Assembly: GCA_018433085.1 (NCBI GenBank) | Contig: JAHDRW010000022.1 | Location: forward strand, 1 to 64,000 | Source of the DNA: Deltaproteobacteria bacterium | GTDB taxonomy: Bacteria; Desulfobacterota; Desulfomonilia; UBA1062 | Length of the DNA stretch: 64,000 nt | Reading direction: 5' to 3' | Shown: piece after piece, positions 41,947-50,780 of the stretch | Layout of the letters: the number at the start of each line of letters is the position of its first letter | How positions within the stretch are numbered: position 1 is the first letter of the stretch | Program-made: the position numbers and the translations under genes | The notes under the pieces: model-generated | The model's database searches: none | The model's input: the letters and a program-made list of their open reading frames with translations, nothing else | What the model was told of the DNA's origin: nothing

Positions 41947-42611
41947 ACGAGAGGATCGTTCAACTACTCCGAGAGGAGGCGCAGTGGTCGGGAAGATTTC
42001 TGCTTCTTCCTCCCCGGGTGGTAAGTATGCCGAAAGAGGTATCGAAAAAAGAGGCCCTGGAAGAGATCCGTGAGCGCCTGGAACAGTGCAGGTGCTGCCC
42101 GCTGTGCGAGACCGTTCGGAACATCGTGTTCGGCGAGGGTGACCCGGATGCGGACGTCATGTTCGTCGGCGAGGCGCCGGGGGCCATGGAAGACAAGACC
42201 GGCAGGCCGTTCGTGGGCCCTGCAGGGAGGCTGCTCACCGATATCGTCGAAAAGGGCATGGGACTTAAGCGCGATAACGTGTACATCGCCAATATCGTCA
42301 AGTGCAGGCCGCCCGGAAACCGCGATCCCCTTCCCGAGGAGATACGGCAGTGCATCGGCTTTCTTCAGGAGCAAATCGATGTGATCAGGCCGAGGGTCAT
42401 CATCGCCCTGGGCAGGATCGCCGCGCAGACGCTCCTGGACACCAACGACTCGATCAGCTCGTTGAGGGGGAAGTTTCACGAGTATCGCGGGATTAAGGTG
42501 ATGCCCACCTTTCATCCCAGTTATCTGCTCCATAACCCGGCAAAGAAGAGGGAAGTATGGGAAGACATAAAACACGTGATGAAGTATCTCGGTATGCCGC
42601 TGCCCGGATAG
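41943..42611 (+). CDS. udg: Uracil-DNA glycosylase, family 4 (Fe-S type)
   Basis: A 222-residue base-excision repair enzyme that removes uracil from DNA. ERLEQCRCCPLCETVRNIVF holds cysteines of the [4Fe-4S] cluster. DVMFVGEAPGAMEDKTGRPF is the catalytic motif A (GEAPG). NIVKCRPPGNRDPLPEEIRQ contains another cluster Cys. MPTFHPSYLLHNPAKKREVW is motif B. The start is GTG 41943, overlapping the coaBC stop. Its last 55 bases overlap the start of the NfeD gene. Confidence 0.93.
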   Translation: MNERIVQLLREEAQWSGRFLLLPPRVVSMPKEVSKKEALEEIRERLEQCRCCPLCETVRNIVFGEGDPDADVMFVGEAPGAMEDKTGRPFVGPAGRLLTDIVEKGMGLKRDNVYIANIVKCRPPGNRDPLPEEIRQCIGFLQEQIDVIRPRVIIALGRIAAQTLLDTNDSISSLRGKFHEYRGIKVMPTFHPSYLLHNPAKKREVWEDIKHVMKYLGMPLPG

Positions 42612-43933
42612 CGGGACGTTTTGCCGCCGTCTGGCTGGCCGTCCTTCTTTTTCCGCTCGTGCTCCGGGCGGCCGACGTGGTGGTGCTGGATGTTCGCGAC
42701 GCCATCACCCCCCCCGCGGCCTCGTATCTTATCGAGAACATCGATGAGGCCGCGGTTGCCGGCAGAGAGGCGGTGATCATCCGCATGGACACCCCAGGCG
42801 GCCTGGATACCGCCATGCGGGACATCATCCAGAAAGAGCTGAACGCGGACATTCCGATCATCGTCTACGTGGCGCCGAAGGGGGCGCGGGCAGCTTCGGC
42901 CGGGGCACTCATCACCCTGGCTGCGGATGTAGCGGCCATGGCTCCGGGCACGAATATCGGCGCCGCGCATCCGGTGAGCATTGGTGCGGGCGAGGGGGCC
43001 GAAGGCCAGAGCGAGACCATGACCGAGAAGGTCACCAACGATGCGGTGGCCTATGCGAAGAGCATTGCCCGCGCAAAGGGAAGGAACGAGCAGTGGGCCG
43101 AGGACGCGGTGAGAAAGAGCATCTCCACCCCGGCCGAAGAGGCAAGGGATCTCAATGTTATCGAGATCGTGGCCCGGGACATGGGAGACCTTCTGGATCA
43201 GCTTCACGGCAGGGTCATCGAGAAGGACGGCAGCACCTTCACACTCGACACCCGTGATGCGAACACGATCAACGAGCCCATGGGCCTGAGATACCGGCTG
43301 CTCTCCGCCATCTCCAACCCCAATATCGCGTATATCCTGATGCTCATCGGCATGGCCGGGATCTTCTTCGAGCTCTCGAACCCGGGCCTTATCCTGCCGG
43401 GGGTCATCGGGGGGATATCGCTCATCCTCGCCTTTTTCGCCTTTCAGACCCTGCCGGTCAATTATGCCGGGGTGGCCCTGATGATCCTGGCCGTGATCCT
43501 GTTCATCGCCGAAATCATTGTCCCGAGTTTCGGCGTGCTCACCATTGGCGGGGTGGTGTCCATGGTGCTGGGCTCGGTCCTCCTGTTCAGGACCCCTGAG
43601 ATCTACGCCCAGGTTTCCCTGGGCATCATCGTCCCGGTCACCATTCTGTTCACCGCGTTCTTCGTGACAACCCTGTATCTGGTGGTCAGGACCCACCGTA
43701 CGCGGTCCGTAAGCGGTTCACAGGGGATGATCGGGGAGCGGGCAAGGGTCTATTCATGGGGCGCTGGCGGAACGACCGGCAAGGTGTTCTGCCACGGCGA
43801 GTACTGGAACGCCCGCGGCCCCTCCGGTCTTCAGTCCGGAGACGAGGTGGAGGTGGACGGCCTTGACGGCTTGATCCTCACCGTGCGGCCCGTCGCCGGG
43901 TCGGACGACCGTTCGCCCGACATGCACGGATGA
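42557..43933 (+). CDS. nfeD: NfeD1b-type membrane serine protease
   Basis: A 458-residue long-form NfeD protein. A signal/anchor lies at residues about 20-38. The ClpP-like protease domain (about 40-230) has VVLDVRDAITPPAASYLIEN, IIRMDTPGGLDTAMRDII and the catalytic Ser in KGARAASAGALITLAADVAA, with a Lys further on. Four or five membrane helices follow (PNIAYILMLIGMAGIFFELS, GVALMILAVILFIAEIIVPS). The end is an OB-like NfeD domain (GMIGERARVYSWGAGGTTGK). These proteins cleave stomatin-like partners; no stomatin gene is adjacent. It overlaps udg and mnmA at its ends. Confidence 0.93.
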   Translation: MGRHKTRDEVSRYAAARIAGRFAAVWLAVLLFPLVLRAADVVVLDVRDAITPPAASYLIENIDEAAVAGREAVIIRMDTPGGLDTAMRDIIQKELNADIPIIVYVAPKGARAASAGALITLAADVAAMAPGTNIGAAHPVSIGAGEGAEGQSETMTEKVTNDAVAYAKSIARAKGRNEQWAEDAVRKSISTPAEEARDLNVIEIVARDMGDLLDQLHGRVIEKDGSTFTLDTRDANTINEPMGLRYRLLSAISNPNIAYILMLIGMAGIFFELSNPGLILPGVIGGISLILAFFAFQTLPVNYAGVALMILAVILFIAEIIVPSFGVLTIGGVVSMVLGSVLLFRTPEIYAQVSLGIIVPVTILFTAFFVTTLYLVVRTHRTRSVSGSQGMIGERARVYSWGAGGTTGKVFCHGEYWNARGPSGLQSGDEVEVDGLDGLILTVRPVAGSDDRSPDMHG

Positions 43934-44979
43934 TCGCCGTCGGGCTTTCAGGCGGTACGGACTCGGCGGCTGCCGCCATCCGTTTGCGCGGGGAACGCGA
44001 AGGGCTGGTGGGTGTCACCCTCGTATTCGGGGAAGAGAATCCGCCCGCCGTGAGCATCGAAAGGGCGGGCCTCCTGTGCGCGCATCTTAAAATCGGGCAT
44101 GTGGTCGTGGATGCGAGCTCCCCGTTCAAGACCGTCAAGGACTACTTCTGCAGGGAATATCTGGCAGGCGATACCCCGAACCCGTGCGTGCTCTGCAACC
44201 GCGACATCAAGTTCGGACTCTTCCTGGAACAAGCGGGCGAGCTGGGGGCCGATCGCGTCGCCACCGGACACTATGTCCGCAAGACGGGCGGGGACGGCAG
44301 GGTATGGCTGGGCAGGGCGAAGGAAAAGAATTCCCAGGAATATTTTCTCGGACTGCTTTCTCAGGGCGCAATCCGGGGGAGCCTCTTCCCGCTCCACGAT
44401 ATCACCAGAGAAGAGGCCCGGGAGATGGTGGCACAGACCGGCCTGCACATTCCCCAGCGGGAGGCGTCTCAGGACGTCTGCTTCACCGGTGTCCAAGGGT
44501 ATGTCCCCTTTATTACCTCGTATACGGGCTTTAAGCCGCGCCCGGGTGATATTCTGAACAGGAGGGGGGTGGCGATCGGAAGGCACAGAGGCGCCCTGTT
44601 CTATACCATCGGCCAGAGGAAGGGCCTTGGTATGGGCTTTGGCAGGAGGGTGTATGTTCTGGGCAAGAACATGGAGAAGAACACGGTCACGGTGGGCGAA
44701 AGGGAGCAGTGGCCATACCGCGGGTTCTTCATTGAACAGGTCAATCTCATGAAGGCGGCGAGCCTGCACGAGCCGCTCGCAGTGCGCATGAAGGTGCGCT
44801 ACCGGCAGAATGCGCAGGATGCGCTCCTCGTCCCTCTGCCGGGCGGGCGCGTGGCGGTGAGGTATGAGGGACTGTTTTCACCCGGCCAGCTCGCCGTGGC
44901 GTATGATGGTCAGGACGACATCCTCTGCGCGGGCATCATCGGTTTGCCCCTGAAGGAACTCCCGGATCCGGAGGCGTGA
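43930..44979 (+). CDS. mnmA: tRNA-specific 2-thiouridylase MnmA
   Basis: A 349-residue enzyme that thiolates uridine 34 of Glu, Gln and Lys tRNAs. The PP-loop is VGLSGGTDSAAAAIRLR (SGGxDS). The catalytic cysteines are in NPCVLCNRDIKFGLFLEQA and ASQDVCF. Also conserved are DRVATGHYVRK, SQEYFLGLLSQG and GQRKGLGMGF. It overlaps the NfeD stop by four bases (ATGA). Slightly shorter than E. coli MnmA but with all key motifs. Confidence 0.95.
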   Translation: MIAVGLSGGTDSAAAAIRLRGEREGLVGVTLVFGEENPPAVSIERAGLLCAHLKIGHVVVDASSPFKTVKDYFCREYLAGDTPNPCVLCNRDIKFGLFLEQAGELGADRVATGHYVRKTGGDGRVWLGRAKEKNSQEYFLGLLSQGAIRGSLFPLHDITREEAREMVAQTGLHIPQREASQDVCFTGVQGYVPFITSYTGFKPRPGDILNRRGVAIGRHRGALFYTIGQRKGLGMGFGRRVYVLGKNMEKNTVTVGEREQWPYRGFFIEQVNLMKAASLHEPLAVRMKVRYRQNAQDALLVPLPGGRVAVRYEGLFSPGQLAVAYDGQDDILCAGIIGLPLKELPDPEA

Positions 44980-44984
44980 CAGGG

Positions 44985-45004
44985 CCGCGGGCAGGAGCCC
45001 GCGG
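44985..45004 (+). terminator. GC-rich hairpin after mnmA
   Basis: CCGCGGGC and GCCCGCGG form a perfect 8-bp stem with loop AGGA, starting six bases after the mnmA stop. It lacks a T-run. A second small hairpin, CCGC-AGAAC-GCGG, at 45088-45100 is followed by seven T residues and may complete termination. Confidence 0.45.
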
Positions 45005-45149
45005 TCATGGACGGGAGGGAATCCTTGCGTCAGGGCGGTTGAAGGAGTCAGGCCGGCAGCGGGTGATCAAGTGGTAAGGACGAGCGACCGCAGAACGCGG
45101 GTTTTTTTGAAGCCGTTATGGTTCCGGAGCTTGTATGGGAGGTGAGGAA

Positions 45150-45497
45150 ATGAGATGGATGTGTCAGGGGAATCTGCAGGCGGTTCACAACCGGGGCGTG
45201 TCCGTTTCCACGTACGCGGCCGGTGACGATGCCGTAATCGTGGAGGGAGTGCTGACGGACAACAGGATCGTGGACACCAACGCACTGCTGATCGCCATGG
45301 CGTCGGCCGTTCTCCAGGGATTCTGGAACGCGAGACCCACCCGGCGTCTCGATGCGCGCCGGGCCCCCGAGGGGACGGCCCCCGAGTATCTGATCGATAT
45401 CTGCTGGGTGTTGCGCTCGGAAGGCCCCCCTGAACAGGAGCTCCGGGCGGCGGTGAGGGGACAAGACCGTGAAGGCGGCGGTCTCAACGAAGGTTGA
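45150..45497 (+). CDS. Hypothetical protein, DUF2889-like
   Basis: A 115-residue protein: MRWMCQGNLQAVHNRGVSVS then TYAAGDDAVIVEGVLTDNRI and YLIDICWVLR. The pattern of an N-terminal reaction-like motif followed by a VEG-x-L-x-D-x-R strand resembles DUF2889, but the match is loose. ATG 45150 with GAGGTGAGG just upstream is preferred over ATG 45135. It is followed after six bases by the methyltransferase-like gene, so the two are probably co-transcribed. No function assigned. Confidence 0.6.
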   Translation: MRWMCQGNLQAVHNRGVSVSTYAAGDDAVIVEGVLTDNRIVDTNALLIAMASAVLQGFWNARPTRRLDARRAPEGTAPEYLIDICWVLRSEGPPEQELRAAVRGQDREGGGLNEG

Positions 45498-45503
45498 CCG
45501 GTC

Positions 45504-46085
45504 ATGGAGCTCTTTCTCAAGGCAGTACTCATCATTTTTCTGATCGTGTTCCTGGGGCTGTTTCTCTTCTCGATCGTCATCATCGTAGTGCACCGCAAGA
45601 CCGGCGGCGCTCTGTTCGTGCCCACGCCGCGGGTCATCGTGCAGACCATTATGGAACATGTCGATTTTTCTCCGTACCACGACATCCGCGAGCTGGGAGC
45701 CGGGGACGGGAGGTTCATGGCCGCGGTGGAGAAGACCCACGGACGGCCCGTCACCGGGTACGAGGTCAACCCTCTCGCTTATCTTCTCTGCCGCCTGCGA
45801 CTCGGTGTCTCCGGCCTGAGCTCCCGGGTGGTGTACCGCAGCTTCTGGGAGGCGGACCTGGCAGGGGCTCAGATAGTGTTCTGCTATCTCTTCCCGGATA
45901 TCATGCCCCGCCTGGGCGAGAAGCTCGCACAGGAACTGGACAAGGGCGCCCTGGTCATCAGCGCTAACTTCCCCCTGCCGGGATGGACGCCCGAGGGGAT
46001 CATCCACAGCGATCATCCGGTCTTCAACGACCCGGTTTTTCTCTATCGGATAGGTGCTCATCTGAAGAGACCGGGACGGAGATGA
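45504..46085 (+). CDS. Membrane-anchored SAM-dependent methyltransferase-like protein
   Basis: A 193-residue protein. Residues 5-30 are a single membrane helix (AVLIIFLIVFLGLFLFSIVI). The rest is a small Rossmann-fold domain with the methyltransferase motif I IRELGAGDGRFMAAVEKTHG, then VTGYEVNPLAYLLCRLRLG (acidic Glu after strand 2) and AQIVFCYLFPDIMPRLGEK. It is short compared with full class-I enzymes and resembles the small SAM-binding proteins of the lysine-methyltransferase-like family. The substrate is unknown. Coupled to the small gene upstream. Confidence 0.78.
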   Translation: MELFLKAVLIIFLIVFLGLFLFSIVIIVVHRKTGGALFVPTPRVIVQTIMEHVDFSPYHDIRELGAGDGRFMAAVEKTHGRPVTGYEVNPLAYLLCRLRLGVSGLSSRVVYRSFWEADLAGAQIVFCYLFPDIMPRLGEKLAQELDKGALVISANFPLPGWTPEGIIHSDHPVFNDPVFLYRIGAHLKRPGRR

Positions 46086-46271
46086 AACCTTACGCGCCAA
46101 ATCCAGTACGACACCGTACGGGGAAGCCGGCAGGGCGACGGCGCGGGACGTTTTCTAAGGGCTTTTTCGGGAAACCAAATCAGCATTCTTTTTTGCCATG
46201 ATTTCTGATAAAGAGGGCAATGAAGGCAAGGTCAGGAAAATAGACAGCAATATTGGGCATCTGGAGATTCG

Positions 46272-48077
46272 GTGTTTGAGACATTCTCTTTCATAAAGGG
46301 CATCGTCAGGAAATCCGCCAACAACGAGTATATTCTGATGATGTGCATGGCCGCCGTGATAGGGATTCTCGGCGGGTATGGTGCTGTGGGGTTCCGGTGG
46401 CTCATCGAGTTCTTCCAGAGCCTGTTTTTCACGCATCAGGGCCGAAGCGGTGTTCTGGAGGCGATCCTCGGCCTCCCCTGGTATGCCAGGCTGATTCCCC
46501 CCGTTATCGGCGGCGCCGTTGTCGGCCCCATGATCTATCTCTTTGCCCGTGAGGCAAAAGGGCACGGTGTGCCGGAGGTCATGGAGGCGGTGGCCCTGAA
46601 AGGGGGCATGATCCGCAAGAGGGTGGTTGCGATCAAAACCCTGGCCTCTTCCATTACCCTCGGCTCAGGTGGTTCGGCAGGCCAGGAAGGCCCAATCGTC
46701 CAGATCGGCTCCGGTATCGGATCGGCCTTCGGGCGCCTGGCCGGGGTGTCAGCCGACAGGATGAGGACCCTGGTTGCCTGTGGTGCCGCAGCCGGCATCG
46801 CCGCCACCTTCAACGCCCCCATTGCAGGAGCCATGTTCGCCCTGGAGATCATCCTGGGCGATTTCGGGATCGCGGCCTTCACCCCCATCGTGGTATCGTC
46901 CGTACTGGCCACCGTCATATCCCGGGTTCATCTCGGGGCGTTCCCCGCCTTTATGGTGCCGCAGTATTCCATGGCGAGCATCTGGGAGATACTCACCTAC
47001 TCCGTATTCGGGATCGTCATGGGCATCGTGGGGGTGATGTTTACCGTGAGCCTTTACAAGATCGAGGATCTATTCGATGCGGTGAGGATACCCCCCTACA
47101 CAAAGGCCGCCATCGGAGGTGCCGCGATAGGCTGCATCGGGATCTTTCTCCCCCACATCTACGGGGTGGGATATGACACCATCTCCCTTGCGCTCCTGGG
47201 GCAGATCCCCTGGCTTTTGCTCCTGAGCCTGGTGGTCATAAAGATCCTGGCCACCTCCATCACCATCGGCTCCGGCGGATCGGGTGGGGTTTTTGCCCCG
47301 TCTCTGTTCATCGGCGCCATGGCAGGAGGAACATTCGGATATCTGATGCAGATGCTCTTTCCGCAGGTGACGGCCGCCCAGGGGGCATACAGCCTGGTAG
47401 GCATGGGGGCCATGGTGAGCGCCACGACCCACGGCCCCATCACGGCGATACTCATGCTCTTCGAGATGACGGGGGATTATAAGATGATCCTGCCCCTGAT
47501 GCTCTCGTGCATCATCTCCACCGTTGTGGCCAGTCAGTTGAAACGCGATTCCATTTACACCCTGAAACTCGCCCGGAAAGGAGTGGATATCCGGGCAGGC
47601 AAAGACGTGAATATCATGAAATCGCTTCTGGTCAGGGACGCCATGACCCGGGACGTGGTGACCGTACCCGCAGACATGTCTTTGAAAAAGCTGGTGAAGT
47701 TCACCCTGTCCAGCAAGCATTCAAGCTTTCCTCTCGTGGATGAAGACGGTCTATTGGAAGGCATCGTCACCTTCCAGGACTTCAAGGACGTGGTGTTCGA
47801 GGAGGGGCTGGGGGATCTGGTGGTGGCAAAGGAGCTCTCTCCCCAGGAGGTGATCACCATCACCAGAAACGAGAACCTCGACAGCGCCCTGAGGAAGATC
47901 GGGGTGAAGAATATCGAGCAGATCCCGGTGGTCGATGAGACCAACCCGCGAAAGATCGTGGGGATTCTGTCCCGGAGGGACATCTTTACCGCATACAACA
48001 AGGCCATCATCGACCGGTCCATTGCCGCGGGCGGTACGGCGGAGGCGGACCGGGGCAAGCGTCAGAGTGCAGCCTGA
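46272..48077 (+). CDS. ClC-type chloride channel/antiporter with CBS domains
   Basis: A 601-residue membrane protein. The first 430 residues carry ClC motifs: TLGSGGSAGQEGPIVQIGSG, with the gating Glu in QEGP, then GIAATFNAPIAGAMFALEII and TIGSGGSGGVFAPSLFIGAM. The region about 455-580 has two CBS domains (LVRDAMTRDVVTVPADMSLK and LSPQEVITITRNENLDSALR), which usually bind adenosine nucleotides. It moves chloride, or exchanges chloride and protons. The N-terminal GSGIP-like motif reads GSGGS, as in many bacterial ClC proteins. It starts at GTG 46272 behind GGAG. Confidence 0.92.
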   Translation: MFETFSFIKGIVRKSANNEYILMMCMAAVIGILGGYGAVGFRWLIEFFQSLFFTHQGRSGVLEAILGLPWYARLIPPVIGGAVVGPMIYLFAREAKGHGVPEVMEAVALKGGMIRKRVVAIKTLASSITLGSGGSAGQEGPIVQIGSGIGSAFGRLAGVSADRMRTLVACGAAAGIAATFNAPIAGAMFALEIILGDFGIAAFTPIVVSSVLATVISRVHLGAFPAFMVPQYSMASIWEILTYSVFGIVMGIVGVMFTVSLYKIEDLFDAVRIPPYTKAAIGGAAIGCIGIFLPHIYGVGYDTISLALLGQIPWLLLLSLVVIKILATSITIGSGGSGGVFAPSLFIGAMAGGTFGYLMQMLFPQVTAAQGAYSLVGMGAMVSATTHGPITAILMLFEMTGDYKMILPLMLSCIISTVVASQLKRDSIYTLKLARKGVDIRAGKDVNIMKSLLVRDAMTRDVVTVPADMSLKKLVKFTLSSKHSSFPLVDEDGLLEGIVTFQDFKDVVFEEGLGDLVVAKELSPQEVITITRNENLDSALRKIGVKNIEQIPVVDETNPRKIVGILSRRDIFTAYNKAIIDRSIAAGGTAEADRGKRQSAA

Positions 48078-48126
48078 TCCTGCGGCAAAGGACGCGCGAG
48101 TTATGGGTCGGGGTCTGTCTCCGGAT

Positions 48127-48146
48127 ATCCGGGTTTGAGCCCGGAT
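48127..48146 (+). terminator. Hairpin after the ClC gene
   Basis: ATCCGGG and CCCGGAT form a perfect 7-bp stem around TTTGAG, about 50 bases after the ClC stop. A second dyad (CACCGG...CCGGTG, about 48152-48177) follows, and then a T-rich stretch. Plausible terminator, without an ideal T-run. Confidence 0.4.
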
Positions 48147-48220
48147 GCCGGCACCGGTGTCCCATCGGTTGCCGGTGAGGGCGATTTCTTTTTCGAGGTA
48201 TTCGTGGAAAGGAGGCGGGT

Positions 48221-48985
48221 ATGACAGTGCGTATGACAGGACGAAAGCCAATGATCGGAGGAAGGGCCCATAATCTGGGGCAGGTGAGGGAGGTTTGTGC
48301 TCAGGGCTATCCCTTTGCCGAGGTGTCCCTTCTGGACCCCCGGGAGACGGAAGAGATGCTCCCGGAGCTCGTTCGCATCAAAGAGCGGGCAGGGGTATTC
48401 TATCTTGCCCATTACCCCAACGAGGACGACCCCTTTGACGTCAGGGTGCTTCGGCAGCGCTTTTTCCCCCGTCTTACAGCGCTCTTCGATCTCTCGGCCG
48501 AGCTGGGTATCACCAAGGGCACCATCCATTTCTGGATAGATGCCAGGTGGGCGCCCCCCGATCTCGTCGCCGGTAAGATCGAGCTCCTGGGAGAAATCGT
48601 GGCTCGAGCGCGGGAAAGAGGCATTATCGTGTGCATCGAAAACCTGAGCGAGCGTGTGGAGAGTTTCCAGAAGGCCTTCGATGCGATTCCCGATCTGCGG
48701 ATGACCCTGGATATCGGCCATGCCCAGCTCCTTGCCAGGGAGAACACATCCTTTGCCTTTATCCGAGACGTGTTCGAGAGGATCGCACACATTCATGTAC
48801 ACGACAATCATGGGGGAACGAGCGTCAAGGACGACCTCCATCTCGCCGTGGGCGAGGGCGTCATCGACTATCCGGGCATCTTGGGAAGGCTGCGGGAGAA
48901 AGGCTACCACTCCACGATCACCATGGAAGTCATGCCTGCTGACATGAAAAAAACATTCGATATTCTCAATAGGTACATTCTGTAG
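48221..48985 (+). CDS. TIM-barrel sugar isomerase/epimerase (xylose isomerase-like)
   Basis: A 254-residue AP-endonuclease-2/xylose-isomerase-like barrel. VSLLDPRETEEMLPELVRIK near the start, GIIVCIENLSERVESFQKAF (conserved Glu), MTLDIGHAQLLARENTSFAF (Asp and His), IAHIHVHDNHGGTSVKDDLH and GEGVIDYPGILGRLREKGYH give the standard metal-binding set. The final TITMEVMPADMKKTFD supplies the last Glu. The sugar substrate is unknown. AAAGGAGGCGGG precedes ATG 48221. It is a single gene ahead of recJ. Confidence 0.88.
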   Translation: MTVRMTGRKPMIGGRAHNLGQVREVCAQGYPFAEVSLLDPRETEEMLPELVRIKERAGVFYLAHYPNEDDPFDVRVLRQRFFPRLTALFDLSAELGITKGTIHFWIDARWAPPDLVAGKIELLGEIVARARERGIIVCIENLSERVESFQKAFDAIPDLRMTLDIGHAQLLARENTSFAFIRDVFERIAHIHVHDNHGGTSVKDDLHLAVGEGVIDYPGILGRLREKGYHSTITMEVMPADMKKTFDILNRYIL

Positions 48986-49046
48986 TCCCGGCGTCCTTTT
49001 CTGGTGTTCCTTGACTATTTGAAATCCCGGGGCTAAGCTGCCGTTC

Positions 49047-50780
49047 ATGGTGTGCATGTCTCAGGAGTGGATCATCAAAGGACGCGTCGATTCCCAGATA
49101 CTGCCGGATCTGAAGTTCAGCCCGGTCTTCAGGTCTCTCATGCAGGTCCGGGGGCTCAAGACGTCCGATGATGTGCTGAGCTTCTTGAGTCCGAACCTCG
49201 GACAGCTCAAGGACCCCTGGAACATGAAGAACATGCGGCGTGCCTGTGAGCGAATCCTGCGCGCCATCGAGACCGGAGAGAAGATCGGCATCTTCACCGA
49301 CTATGATGTGGACGGGGTGTGCAGCGCGGCGCTTATCCAGCGGTTTCTCATCAATATCGGATCGAGCGCCCCGGAGATATTCATTCCCGATCGCGTCAAC
49401 GACGGATACGGTCTGAATGTCAGGGGGATCGAGGAGCTGAAAGGAAAGGGCGTGAGCCTGCTGATAACGGCAGACTGCGGCATCACGGCCGTCCGGGAGG
49501 TGGAGCACGCCCGGTCCCTGGGCATGGAGGTCATCGTCACCGATCATCACGTGATGGGAGACACGCTGCCCGATGCATACTGTATTCTCAACCCGAAACA
49601 GTCCGACTGTCCCTTTTTCGGCGAGGATCTCTGCGGCGCGGGGGTCGTTTTTCACCTGATCGTGGCCATGCGCACGCTGCTCAGGAGGCAGGGCGTACAG
49701 GATCTGCCCAACCTCAAAGACGAGCTCGATCTGGTGGCCATGGCCACCATCGCCGATGCGGTTTCCCTGTCCGGCGTCAACCGGATCCTGGTGAAAGAGG
49801 GCCTGAACATTCTGAACACCTCGGGCAGGATCGGGCTCGCGGCCCTGGCGAGGGTCTCCGGGATCAGGAGGGAGCTCATTTCCCGGGACATCGGGTATAT
49901 CCTCGGCCCCAGAATCAATGCCGCGGGGAGGCTGTCCGACGCCAGAAAGGCCTTTGATCTGCTCATCACGGAGGATCAGGAAACGGCGCAGAGTCTTGCC
50001 TTCGAGCTCAACGAGCTCAACCGGCGCCGGCAGAAGGAGGAGCAGCAGGTGCTCGAGGAGGCTCTCTGCATGCTTGAGAAAAGCGGATCTTCCCTGGGCA
50101 ACGTCATCGTGGTGGCCGGAACCAACTGGCACACGGGCGTGATCGGGATCGTCGCCTCCCGGATCGCCTCACTGTTTTCCCGGCCCGCCATCGTGATCTC
50201 GCTGCTCAACGGCGCAGGCGTCGGGTCGGGGCGGTCGGTTTCCGGGGTGGATCTCCATGCGGCGGTGTCCAAGGTCTCGGAGCACCTGAACGATTTCGGC
50301 GGCCACAAGATGGCCATAGGACTCAGTATCGACGACAACAGGGTTCTCTCCTTCGCCAATGCCCTCGACGGGGCACTGGTTTCCCGGGATGAACATCCCA
50401 GGAGCTTCGAGGTGGATTTGAAGATATCCCCGCTCGACATCACCCCGGTATTCCTGGAAGAGCTCGAGATGCTTGCACCCTTTGGAGAGGGAAACCCCGA
50501 GCCGGTGTTCATGATACCGTCCATGGAGGTGGTGGGAACCAAGAATTTTGCCCGGGGACAGTGCAAGCTCGTTCTCAAGCACTCCGACCGGGTGTTCCAT
50601 ACCATGAGGTGCACCCTGGATCACGGTGGGCAGAAGCTGTCGCGGTTCGTCGATGTCGCCTTTACTCCCGTGAAGATGAGGACAAACGGTTATCAGTACC
50701 TGTACCTAGCCCTGAAAGCGATATCCCCCGCCGGGCATAGTCCTGTTCCAGCTCCTGCTGGGTCCGGATACAGTCCGTGA
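49047..50780 (+). CDS. recJ: Single-stranded-DNA-specific exonuclease RecJ
   Basis: A 577-residue 5'-3' ssDNA exonuclease of the DHH family. KIGIFTDYDVDGVCSAALIQ is the DHH motif I, SLLITADCGITAVREVEHAR motif II, MEVIVTDHHVMGDTLPDAYC motif III, and IADAVSLSGVNRILVKEGL motif IV. DHHA1 appears as LGPRINAAGRLSDARKAFDL and SGRSVSGVDLHAAVSKVSEH, followed by FGGHKMAIG. The OB-fold region ends near NGYQYLYLALKAIS; the remaining 17 residues (GHSPVPAPAGSGYSP) look non-conserved. This tail overlaps the convergent DUF4388 gene by 119 bases. ATG 49047 or 49056 is the start; no strong ribosome site is seen. Confidence 0.93.
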   Translation: MVCMSQEWIIKGRVDSQILPDLKFSPVFRSLMQVRGLKTSDDVLSFLSPNLGQLKDPWNMKNMRRACERILRAIETGEKIGIFTDYDVDGVCSAALIQRFLINIGSSAPEIFIPDRVNDGYGLNVRGIEELKGKGVSLLITADCGITAVREVEHARSLGMEVIVTDHHVMGDTLPDAYCILNPKQSDCPFFGEDLCGAGVVFHLIVAMRTLLRRQGVQDLPNLKDELDLVAMATIADAVSLSGVNRILVKEGLNILNTSGRIGLAALARVSGIRRELISRDIGYILGPRINAAGRLSDARKAFDLLITEDQETAQSLAFELNELNRRRQKEEQQVLEEALCMLEKSGSSLGNVIVVAGTNWHTGVIGIVASRIASLFSRPAIVISLLNGAGVGSGRSVSGVDLHAAVSKVSEHLNDFGGHKMAIGLSIDDNRVLSFANALDGALVSRDEHPRSFEVDLKISPLDITPVFLEELEMLAPFGEGNPEPVFMIPSMEVVGTKNFARGQCKLVLKHSDRVFHTMRCTLDHGGQKLSRFVDVAFTPVKMRTNGYQYLYLALKAISPAGHSPVPAPAGSGYSP

